Assembly: GCA_005801025.1 (NCBI GenBank)
Contig: SYDZ01000234.1
Location: 1-7,054 of the forward strand
Direction of reading: 5' to 3'
Origin: Actinomycetota bacterium
GTDB lineage: Bacteria; Actinomycetota; Acidimicrobiia; Acidimicrobiales; Ilumatobacteraceae
DNA: 7,054 nucleotides
Shown here: in pieces, positions 1 through 5,802 of the stretch
Position numbering within the stretch: position 1 is the stretch's first letter
Layout: every line of letters starts with the position of its first letter
Translations under genes and position numbers: made by a program
Notes under the pieces: model-generated
What the model was told of the DNA's origin: nothing
Seen by the model: only the letters and a program-made list of their open reading frames with translations
Database searches by the model: none

Positions 1-332
1 TCATACCCGTAGATCAATGGCCATCCACATGGTGTGCGTTATCGGCCAGGTGAGAACCGCAACCAACACCTCAGCAATGGCTAGAACCACAAATAATGTG
101 AGCACAGGAACATCTGGAACGGTGAGGCCAATCGCGACTCCTGAGGCTGCAACCAACTAGCAAGTATTGGCGACTCGAGCGATTGTCATTGACTCGAGTT
201 CTGGCCCTGAGTATTGCGAGTGCGTGGAAGTCCACAAGCAAGACAACGATCCCGTTGTTGAAACCAGGCCTGAAACCATGCGTGCCGATCACCACGGCGC
301 GGACAACAGCGGAGCAACGATTGAACAATCAT
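1..332 (-). pseudogene. Decayed DUF983-type zinc-ribbon membrane protein gene
   Basis: No single frame is open here, but two minus-strand frames read as one protein. From ATG at 332 the first frame gives a zinc-ribbon start: a CPRRG motif (residues 10-14), aromatic WFQAWF, then CLACGL (residues 30-35). About 7 codons on, between roughly 227 and 208, sense continues in the neighbouring frame with GPELESMTI. It then meets a TAG at 159-157, followed by a hydrophobic segment with VPDVP and a WPITHTMWMAIDL end, stopping with TGA at 3-1. This order matches DUF983 proteins as I remember them: two CxxCG knuckles, short linker, two membrane helices, closing W-x-A-x-D-L. Lesions are one frameshift, one nonsense codon, and Arg for the second zinc Cys (CGT for TGT). 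The function of DUF983 is not well established. GTG codons at 362 and 359 are alternative starts. Sequencing or assembly error could explain the frameshift and stop. Confidence 0.6.
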
Positions 333-379
333 CCGCCTCGTCGAGAGTGTTGTTTGCACCACGGAAATAATTTGCCCAA

Positions 380-1759
380 TCAGGCCGTGAGTTCGTCAAC
401 AAACTCACTAAAAACATTGGCGTAACGCATTGACTCTTCGTCGCTATGCATGATTGAGATAAGCCACTGTTCATCAAGACCAGGTGGCAACAAAATGCCA
501 CGATTGATGCCGAAAATCCACTGCGCAAAAGCAAGATCTAAATCGCTTTTCTTATAGTCGCGATAGTTACGAACTGGTTCCGCGGTCCACGTCACACAAC
601 CTTTAGCACCAAATTGCAAAACCTGTGCCGGCAGATTGGCTTCTTCAATGATGTCACTGCAGGCATCAACTAACAATTTGTTGCGACCAATAGCGATCGC
701 AGTTGCCTGAGGTGTGCACACTTCTGACAGCACTGCCTTGGCGGCAGCCATACACAACGGATTTCCGTTATAAGTTCCGAGGTGAATCACACGCCCCATA
801 GTGATTTGGTCCATGTATTCGCGTTTGCCACCGAAGGCCCCGAGTGGCAGTCCGCCACCGATTGATTTTGCTAAGGCCACCAAGTCAGGAGTGACTCCCA
901 GCGCGCCCGTTGCTCCACCCCAGCCCGCTGTAATACCAGTCTTCACTTCATCAAAGATCAGCAATGTTCCGTAGCGCGTCGTGATTTCGCGAACGGCTTC
1001 AAGATAGCCAGGATCGGGAAGACAAATACCGATGTTCTCCATCACAGGTTCAACAATGAAACAAGCCACATCTTCGTGACGCAACACACGCTCAAGAGCC
1101 TCTGCATCGTTATACGGAACCACGATGGTGTCCCCAAGGACCGCCTGCGTGATGCCAGCAGTGGCAGGCACCGAATTCGGACGATCTACTGGTCCCGCAT
1201 CTTCAAGTTTCGGCTTCATCGAGATCATCACTTCATCGTGATGCCCGTGATATCCACCTTCAACTTTGACGATCTTGTCGCGACCAGTGGCACCGCGGGC
1301 GACACGAATAGCATCCATCGTGGCTTCGGTCCCGGAGTTCGTAAAGCGCCACATTGGCAAGCCGTATCTCTGACCTAAAAGTTCGGCGACATCGGCATTG
1401 AGTTCACACGGAGTGACAAATAAGGTCCCATCATCGAGTTGAGCATCAATGGCACGACGGACCAACGGATTGACATGACCACTAAACAAAGCTCCGAAGC
1501 CCATGTCGTAGTCAACGTATTCGTTGTCGTCAACGTCCCACATATTTGCGCCACGCGCCACCTTCACCACAATGGGGTGAGGATCATACGCCTGGAAACT
1601 TGATGGCACGCCCAGTGGCATGACGAGACGAGCCCGCACAGATGCTTTCTGGGAGCCTCGAGTCCGCTCGGCGTACCGGGCGACTTCTCGCTGAGTAATT
1701 TCCTTCGCTCTCCAACCGAGGCTGTGAGCACTACTGATTGCAGATTCCGTGGAGGACAC
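380..1759 (-). CDS. Glutamate-1-semialdehyde-aminomutase-like PLP aminotransferase (class III)
   Basis: Fold-type I PLP enzyme of the class III aminotransferase/HemL branch, presumably cytosolic. I chose the GTG at 1759 (459 aa) over the GTG at 1789 because AAAGGGG at 1775-1769 lies 9 nt before it; the upstream start has no ribosome site. Visible in order: an N-terminal extension of about 30 residues, DVDDNEYVDYD, the PLP-phosphate loop NSGTEAT (141-147), YHGHHD (170-175), FIVEPV, the cofactor-ring aspartate in FDEV (270), and the PLP lysine in AKSIGGG (K298). These match HemL along the whole length. However, the HemL segment GGVxSPVRAF reads GVPSSFQAY, replacing the substrate-binding Arg with Gln, and DEVMTGFR reads DEVKTGIT. 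No heme genes flank it. I therefore call it a HemL-like aminotransferase or aminomutase of unknown substrate rather than hemL. The decayed DUF983 gene follows on the same strand. Confidence 0.85.
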   Translation of the reverse strand: MSSTESAISSAHSLGWRAKEITQREVARYAERTRGSQKASVRARLVMPLGVPSSFQAYDPHPIVVKVARGANMWDVDDNEYVDYDMGFGALFSGHVNPLVRRAIDAQLDDGTLFVTPCELNADVAELLGQRYGLPMWRFTNSGTEATMDAIRVARGATGRDKIVKVEGGYHGHHDEVMISMKPKLEDAGPVDRPNSVPATAGITQAVLGDTIVVPYNDAEALERVLRHEDVACFIVEPVMENIGICLPDPGYLEAVREITTRYGTLLIFDEVKTGITAGWGGATGALGVTPDLVALAKSIGGGLPLGAFGGKREYMDQITMGRVIHLGTYNGNPLCMAAAKAVLSEVCTPQATAIAIGRNKLLVDACSDIIEEANLPAQVLQFGAKGCVTWTAEPVRNYRDYKKSDLDLAFAQWIFGINRGILLPPGLDEQWLISIMHSDEESMRYANVFSEFVDELTA

Positions 1760-1766
1760 GGTTAAA

Positions 1767-1775
1767 CACCCCTTT
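1767..1775 (-). promoter_or_regulatory. Ribosome binding site deciding the aminotransferase start
   Basis: On the minus strand AAAGGGGTG runs from 1775 to 1767, and 7 nt separate its end from the GTG at 1759. It resembles the AAGGAGGTG consensus. The GTG at 1789, in the same frame, has only pyrimidine-rich sequence with no purine tract before it. This supports the shorter protein. Confidence 0.6.
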
Positions 1776-1844
1776 AAGGTTGATACCACCCTAACAGCAG
1801 AATGACAGCGCCCAACGCACCCTCACAGCAGGGCGAAAATAAAG

Positions 1845-1873
1845 GTGCGAAACCCGCAGTGATATGGCAGAAT
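1845..1873 (+). promoter_or_regulatory. Possible promoter of tRNA-His
   Basis: CAGAAT at 1868-1873 is a 4-of-6 match to the -10 box and ends 12 nt before the tRNA, a plausible distance for a stable RNA start. The hexamer 17 nt upstream, GTGCGA at 1845-1850, matches the -35 consensus at only three positions. The call is weak and rests mainly on position. Confidence 0.25.
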
Positions 1874-1885
1874 AGGCGTTCACAT

Positions 1886-1960
1886 GGTGGGCGTAGCTCA
1901 GTTGGTTAGAGCGTCAGTTTGTGGTACTGAAGGCCGGGGGTTCGAGACCCCTCGTTCACC
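1886..1960 (+). tRNA. tRNA-His (anticodon GTG)
   Basis: The cloverleaf closes cleanly. Acceptor arm 1887-1893 pairs with 1953-1959 through GC, AU and two G-U pairs. The D-stem is GCTC/GAGC (1896-1899 with 1909-1912). The anticodon stem TCAGT/ACTGA (1914-1918 with 1926-1930) is perfect, and its 7-nt loop places GTG at 1921-1923, reading CAC/CAU. The T-arm is GGGGG-TTCGAGA-CCCCT (1936-1952). A G at 1886 faces C73 at 1960, the extra G(-1):C73 pair that marks histidine tRNA and is read by HisRS. The bases after C73 are CAA, so the CCA tail is not encoded and must be added by the CCA-adding enzyme. The gene is on the strand opposite to the flanking protein genes. Confidence 0.96.
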
Positions 1961-2019
1961 CAAAACATACGAAGTCCGGTCAGTTTTGACGGATACTTAG
2001 GTAGGTACTGGGAGGCATC

Positions 2020-2025
2020 TACACT
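2020..2025 (+). promoter_or_regulatory. Possible -10 box for tRNA-Lys
   Basis: TACACT is a 4-of-6 match to TATAAT and ends 16 nt before the tRNA. The best -35 look-alike, TTGACG at 1986-1991, is 28 nt away, too far for a standard sigma-70-type promoter. Whether Lys has its own promoter or is read through from tRNA-His, about 80 nt upstream, cannot be decided from sequence. Confidence 0.25.
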
Positions 2026-2041
2026 GGTCTTTCGTGTAATG

Positions 2042-2117
2042 GCACCTCTAGCTCAGCTGGCAGAGCAGTGGACTCTTAATCCATTGGTCCTGGGTTCGAT
2101 CCCCAGGGGGTGCACCA
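2042..2117 (+). tRNA. tRNA-Lys (anticodon CTT)
   Basis: Acceptor GCACCTC (2042-2048) pairs with GGGGTGC (2107-2113) with one G-U pair. D-stem GCTC/GAGC is 2051-2054 with 2063-2066. Anticodon stem GTGGA/TCCAT is 2068-2072 with 2080-2084, and its loop places CTT at 2075-2077, which reads AAG codons. T-arm CTGGG-TTCGATC-CCCAG is 2090-2106. The discriminator is A at 2114, and CCA is encoded at 2115-2117, unlike the tRNA-His gene just upstream. The two tRNAs are about 80 nt apart in the same orientation. The 3' end is 28 bp from the end of psuG, which converges from the other strand, and I see no clear terminator between them. Confidence 0.97.
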
Positions 2118-2145
2118 TTTTTCGGCGATGAGTTTGCGACACCCG

Positions 2146-3051
2146 TTAGTGATCCAGACGACAGATCGCCACAGCCACTTGTGCCGCCACACGCGCGTTG
2201 TTTTGCGCCAAAGCCAGATTCGCAGGGACGCTTCTACCATCCGTGGCTTGTCCGATTCTGCCTAACACAAACGGAGTCACACCGGCACCACGAATACCCG
2301 CCGCGTCACAGTCACTCAGTGCCTGCGCTACAACGTGGTCAAGATTGGTTGCATCTAGTTCGGCCTCAATGGGAATCGGCACTGTGAGAAGAATGCCAGT
2401 ATTCGGTCGCGAACGATTCGCCAAAATCTTTGCAACTTCATCAGCACTCTCAACGCGATGAGGAATTTTCATGCCCGATGAGCGCGTATAAAAAGCCGGA
2501 AACCAATCATGTTGCCAACCGAGAACTGGCACACCAATTGTTTCAAAGTATTCGAGGGTGCGCGGTAGATCTAAAAACGCCTTCGCTCCAGCGGAGACAG
2601 TGACCACTGGATAATGTGCTATGGCATCTAAGTCTGCCGATATATCGCCGGTGATTTCCGATCCACGATGCACACCACCAATGCCGCCAGTGGCAAAAAC
2701 GCTTACTCCCCCGCTTGCTGCAATCGCCACTGCAGCTGAAACTGTGGTTGCGCCGAATTCCCATTGCTGCGCCACCGCCACGGCTATATCGCGTTCTGCA
2801 ACTTTGCGCGCTGCCCCCAAAATTCTCTGATGTTCGGATTCGTCAATGCCTAAGCGCACGACACCATCAATCACGGCTGTCACCGCTGGAACACACCCCA
2901 CTTGGCGCATAGCCGCAAGGCATTGCTGTAACGCTTGCGCATTGGCTGGCGACGGCAAACCAAGATGCGAAAAAATAGTTGATTCAAGGGCCACCACTGG
3001 ACGTCTCTGAGCAAGCGCCTCGGCTACATCGCGTGAAAGAACGGGAGTCAT
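2146..3051 (-). CDS. psuG: Pseudouridine-5'-phosphate glycosidase
   Basis: Cytosolic enzyme that reversibly splits pseudouridine 5'-phosphate into uracil and ribose 5-phosphate, breaking the C-glycosidic bond left by RNA turnover. At 301 aa it is close to E. coli PsuG (about 312). Family landmarks are all present: ALESTIFSH with catalytic-type Glu23, PAVTAVIDG, ARKVAERD with Lys83, GATTV, the signature FATGGIGGVHRG (119-130), GDISADL with metal-ligand Asp136, SAGAKAFLDL with Lys157 (the Schiff-base lysine by homology), GVPVLGWQ, FPAFYTRSSG and the C-terminal NNARVAAQ. No key residue is missing. The ATG at 3051 overlaps the TGA of the upstream RNA methyltransferase as ATGA, so translation is probably coupled. 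The usual partner, PsuK pseudouridine kinase, is not in this window, so it may be encoded elsewhere or the enzyme may work on imported or nucleotide-derived substrate. Confidence 0.95.
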   Translation of the reverse strand: MTPVLSRDVAEALAQRRPVVALESTIFSHLGLPSPANAQALQQCLAAMRQVGCVPAVTAVIDGVVRLGIDESEHQRILGAARKVAERDIAVAVAQQWEFGATTVSAAVAIAASGGVSVFATGGIGGVHRGSEITGDISADLDAIAHYPVVTVSAGAKAFLDLPRTLEYFETIGVPVLGWQHDWFPAFYTRSSGMKIPHRVESADEVAKILANRSRPNTGILLTVPIPIEAELDATNLDHVVAQALSDCDAAGIRGAGVTPFVLGRIGQATDGRSVPANLALAQNNARVAAQVAVAICRLDH

Positions 3052-4292
3052 GCGTTGCCCATTGTTTCATCTCGCACGAAACGACTCACAACTTCAACAT
3101 GATGAGTATTCGGGAATACATCCAAAACTTCACTGTATTCCAGGACATATCCGCTGTCTCGCAACAATCGTGCATCTCGACCCAAAGACGCTGGATCACA
3201 TGAAATGAGCACAATCACTGAGGCTTGTGTGGCGACAAGAACCCCAACACCACTGGCACGCAATCCATCGCGGGCTGGATCGGCGACCACTACTGCTGCT
3301 GCAACGGGGACCCACTCGTCGACTGGTTGCTGCACGATTTCGACATCGCGTTCAGCCAAATTCAGGCGCGCATCCGAACAGGCCGCGGGATTTGATTCGA
3401 TAACAATGACATGGCGATCACTCGGAAACACTGTGGCTGCAAAAAGTCCAACACCGCTGTAGGCATCAACAACGGGACCAGCAGTCCACTGTGCCGAATC
3501 ACCGAGGGCACGCCGCGTCGCATCAACCAATGCCTCAGCGGCTTGGGGTGACGATTGAAAAAAGGAACTTGCCGAAATCTGAAAAATATGACCGGCAACT
3601 ACTTCATGAACAATCGCCCGTGAACCGAGACGAACATCGGCTGGTAGACCTGACAGCGAGTCTGCTGGCTCAGACCATGCCAGACGCTCGGCTGATGAAA
3701 CTCCGACACGCACAACCGCCTCTTGAGCACCTTCAAGATGCGTTATTGGCAACAATTCATTCAAGGATGGATGTGCCACTAGGCAATGCTCGACGTTGAC
3801 GACTAGGTGACTCTGCCGCTGACGAAAACCGACAGACCCACTCGGCGTGGCGGCCACACGAAGAGTTGTGCGTGCCCCAGTGGAAGGAAGTTCCCCCGAG
3901 GCGAACAAACGAATATCTGGGGCCGTCATTTTTCCTAAACGCGTCAACGACTCGCGCACGATGTCCAACTTGATCTGACGCTGCAGATCAATTGACGCAT
4001 GTTGTAAGTCGCATCCCCCACAACCTTGAGCCACATACTCACAGGGTGGTACCACTCGTTGCGCACTGGGTTCAAGAATTTCGACGGCGATGGCACGGGC
4101 ATAATCCTTGGACTGCTTGACGACACGGGCCGACACCAACTCGCCCGGGAGGCCACCTTCAACAAAAACAACTCGTCCATCCTCAAGACGTCCGAAACCA
4201 TCGCCCTCGGCCACAACCTTGTCAATACGCACCGAAACCGTGACATTGGGCGTCGGACGAGCCGCTCCGTGACGGTTGATTCGCTGTTTCAT
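3048..4292 (-). CDS. TRAM-domain class I SAM RNA 5-methyluridine methyltransferase (TrmA/RlmC/RlmD family)
   Basis: SAM-dependent enzyme that methylates C5 of a uridine in RNA, most likely 23S rRNA (RlmD/RlmC/RlmCD type) although tRNA U54 is possible; sequence alone does not settle which. The 414 aa show an N-terminal TRAM RNA-binding OB fold (about 15-75). Four Cys for a 4Fe-4S cluster follow: C84, C91 and C94 in a CEYVAQGCGGC motif, and C170. Then come ISASSFFQ (239-246), SAM motif I VVDAYSGVGLF (274-284), VADPARDG (336-343), catalytic nucleophile C365 in LISCDPASLGRD, and general base E400 in the FPNTHHVE motif. All catalytic positions are intact. The ATG at 4292 has no convincing Shine-Dalgarno, so the mRNA may have a very short leader. 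The gene is first in a two-gene minus-strand operon with psuG and divergent from rpe, 35 bp away. Confidence 0.93.
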   Translation of the reverse strand: MKQRINRHGAARPTPNVTVSVRIDKVVAEGDGFGRLEDGRVVFVEGGLPGELVSARVVKQSKDYARAIAVEILEPSAQRVVPPCEYVAQGCGGCDLQHASIDLQRQIKLDIVRESLTRLGKMTAPDIRLFASGELPSTGARTTLRVAATPSGSVGFRQRQSHLVVNVEHCLVAHPSLNELLPITHLEGAQEAVVRVGVSSAERLAWSEPADSLSGLPADVRLGSRAIVHEVVAGHIFQISASSFFQSSPQAAEALVDATRRALGDSAQWTAGPVVDAYSGVGLFAATVFPSDRHVIVIESNPAACSDARLNLAERDVEIVQQPVDEWVPVAAAVVVADPARDGLRASGVGVLVATQASVIVLISCDPASLGRDARLLRDSGYVLEYSEVLDVFPNTHHVEVVSRFVRDETMGNA

Positions 4293-4301
4293 ACCCTACG
4301 C

Positions 4302-4321
4302 AGGCTAGAGCCGACTAGCGT
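4302..4321. promoter_or_regulatory. Back-to-back -10 boxes in a 35-bp divergent promoter
   Basis: The gap between the methyltransferase and rpe holds an inverted repeat, GCTAG (4304-4308), 6 nt, CTAGC (4315-4319). Each arm overlaps a TAnnnT hexamer on its own strand: TAGCGT at 4316-4321 (plus), ending 6 nt before the rpe GTG, and TAGCCT at 4307-4302 (minus), ending 9 nt before the methyltransferase ATG. This is the spacing expected for leaderless or nearly leaderless transcripts. A regulator binding the palindrome is the alternative reading. Confidence 0.4.
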
Positions 4322-4327
4322 GATGGT

Positions 4328-5017
4328 GTGTCCTTACCCATTCTGATCTCCCCATCCGTCTTGCCATGCGACTTCTCCAAACTTGGAGCCGAGGTCGAAG
4401 CCCTTGATGCCGCTGGCGTTGACCTGTTCCAGTGGGACGTCATGGACGGACAATTTGTCCCGAACCTGACCTTTGGCCCCGATGTCATCGCCTCGGCCCG
4501 TCAGTACACCACCAAACCCTTCGAGGCTCACCTGATGGTCCTCACGCCCGATGTCTTAGCGGCGCGCTACGTCGAAGCAGGTTGCAGTCGCCTGATCGTC
4601 CACGCCGAAGCCTGTCCACATCTCCATCGCACACTCGGCAACATTCACTCGATGGGCGCCAATGCCGCGGTGGCCTTGAATCCACATACTCCCATTAGCG
4701 CCATCGAACATGTCCTTGATCTCGTGGACATGGTGCTCATTATGACCGTTAACCCAGGCTTCGGTGGGCAATCGTATATCGCCTCCATGGAACCAAAAAT
4801 CAGAGAACTTAAGGCACTGATTGAACGGCGGGGTTTGGCTGATCAAGTGAATATCGAAGTTGATGGTGGCATTGGTCCCTCAACAATTGAAGGGGCTGCT
4901 GCTGCTGGTGCCAATGTTTTGATTGCAGGTACGGCCCTATTCCGCTACAGCGAAGGTCTGAAGTTTGCTGTAAGTGATCTGCGCGCCAAAGCCACGGCTG
5001 CTCGCGCCAAAAACTAG
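4328..5017 (+). CDS. rpe: Ribulose-phosphate 3-epimerase
   Basis: Cytosolic TIM-barrel enzyme interconverting D-ribulose 5-phosphate and D-xylulose 5-phosphate in the pentose phosphate pathway. The 229 aa match the family's usual length. Seen in order: PSVLPCDFSKLG (strand 1; family form is SILSADF), WDVMDGQFVPNLTFGP with catalytic/metal Asp37, AHLMV with His68, IMTVNPGFGGQSY (138-150) forming the phosphate-side loop, and IEVDGGI with Asp179, the second catalytic acid. The first metal ligand, normally His35 in an H-x-D motif, is Gln here (FQWD). I believe Gln occurs in some bacterial homologues, so activity is still expected. Translation starts at GTG 4328 without a ribosome site; a TAGCGT hexamer 6 nt upstream suggests a leaderless mRNA. 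Its TAG at 5015-5017 directly touches the stop codon of the convergent gene. Confidence 0.96.
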   Translation: MSLPILISPSVLPCDFSKLGAEVEALDAAGVDLFQWDVMDGQFVPNLTFGPDVIASARQYTTKPFEAHLMVLTPDVLAARYVEAGCSRLIVHAEACPHLHRTLGNIHSMGANAAVALNPHTPISAIEHVLDLVDMVLIMTVNPGFGGQSYIASMEPKIRELKALIERRGLADQVNIEVDGGIGPSTIEGAAAAGANVLIAGTALFRYSEGLKFAVSDLRAKATAARAKN

Positions 5018-5764
5018 TTACTCGCCATTCCAAGCGCGCTGACCAGAACGCATAACGGTGACCACGAAAGCGCGCACTGTGGCAAGACCAAGTAAGCCAC
5101 CAAAAACCCATAAAAACGGAAGCAAAATCGCTCGCCCAAGTCTTCCTTTGGCATTTTTGAGCGGCGCTAGAACTCCGCTTTCAACTGATCGCCCGTCCAT
5201 TGTCAAAGTGCGCACTGCATCTTCAACTTCTGGACATGTCACAGCAGAGTTCAGACCGACGACCTGACTACTGCCATACAACGGTTCAGGATCACGAATT
5301 TTGGAATACAACAATCCGGATGTTTGATCAATTCCCACTGCCACGATGTAACTCTCGTCCAGCGTGAGAAAACGGACATCTTGTTGATATTGCACATCAA
5401 CGAGAGTGGCTACTGCGTAACCATTGAGTGATCCACCGCGGATCTGCTCAATATCAAAGCGCGCTGTTTGACTGTCAGCAGCCGATAAGCGGCCGATAAA
5501 AGTCGCCTGCACTGGGGTCGGTGTAAAACAACTTGGGGGAACCGTATTGGCTGCCACGGGTACCGAGCCAGTGACATCGGTGCCTTCACCGCCAGCACCT
5601 TGTTCGTCAATCTCTTCCGCAAGTGTCGTAGTCGGCGGCACGGATGCGTGAACGGCATCAGAACCATTTGACAGCACAACGCCGCAAGCAACGAGGAGTA
5701 CAGCACCGAGAACTCTCTTGAGTAATCGACGAAAAAAGAAAGGAGTTGTCGTGGGTGTACGCAC
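5018..5764 (-). CDS. Signal-peptide protein with C-terminal membrane helix, function unknown
   Basis: I do not recognise a named family. The 248 aa begin with a basic stretch (FRRLLKR, 11-17) and a hydrophobic core (about 18-32) ending in VHA, a plausible signal-peptidase site after residue 40. A low-complexity linker rich in T, P, E and G follows (41-77). A beta-rich domain (about 78-180) is bracketed by the only two mature cysteines, C79 and C177, which could form a disulfide. The hydrophobic helix at about 211-237 would anchor it, leaving a short RSGQRAWNGE tail inside. The pattern FIGRL..(T)ARFDIEQIRGG..V..L..DESYIVAVG loosely resembles TIMP/netrin-like OB-fold domains; this is only a resemblance. 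The GTG at 5764 has GGTGAG 2 nt upstream, unusually close. It lies 38 bp behind the crotonase gene and is probably co-transcribed with it. Product is inferred to face the outside of the membrane. Confidence 0.8.
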   Translation of the reverse strand: MRTPTTTPFFFRRLLKRVLGAVLLVACGVVLSNGSDAVHASVPPTTTLAEEIDEQGAGGEGTDVTGSVPVAANTVPPSCFTPTPVQATFIGRLSAADSQTARFDIEQIRGGSLNGYAVATLVDVQYQQDVRFLTLDESYIVAVGIDQTSGLLYSKIRDPEPLYGSSQVVGLNSAVTCPEVEDAVRTLTMDGRSVESGVLAPLKNAKGRLGRAILLPFLWVFGGLLGLATVRAFVVTVMRSGQRAWNGE

Positions 5765-5771
5765 TGCTCAC

Positions 5772-5801
5772 CAAACTAGTGAACCGTGAGCCTCAAACTA
5801 G
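5772..5801. repeat. 8-bp direct repeat CAAACTAG in the crotonase/membrane-protein spacer
   Basis: CAAACTAG occurs at 5772-5779 and 5794-5801, starting 22 bp apart, about two helical turns. On the minus strand both copies read CTAGTTTG, and the inner one gives TAGTTT ending 8 nt before the GTG of the membrane protein, so it might also act as a -10 box. Significance is uncertain in so short a spacer. Confidence 0.35.
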
Positions 5802-5802
5802 G

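Noticed and set aside
71..328. Minus-strand open frame of 85 codons in the left region
   Set aside because: Its translation has no family-like pattern; the two other minus frames together give a recognisable zinc-ribbon membrane protein, so this is a shadow frame.
380..1789. Longer aminotransferase starting at GTG 1789
   Set aside because: No ribosome site precedes it, whereas AAAGGGG stands 9 nt before the in-frame GTG at 1759.
1986..2025. TTGACG with TACACT as a -35/-10 pair for tRNA-Lys
   Set aside because: The 28-nt gap is far beyond the 16-18 nt expected; only the TACACT element was kept, at low confidence.
4026..4346. Plus-strand open frame of 106 codons
   Set aside because: Lies antisense to the TRAM/Fe-S part of the methyltransferase, whose motifs are unmistakable; no domain-like pattern in the antisense frame.
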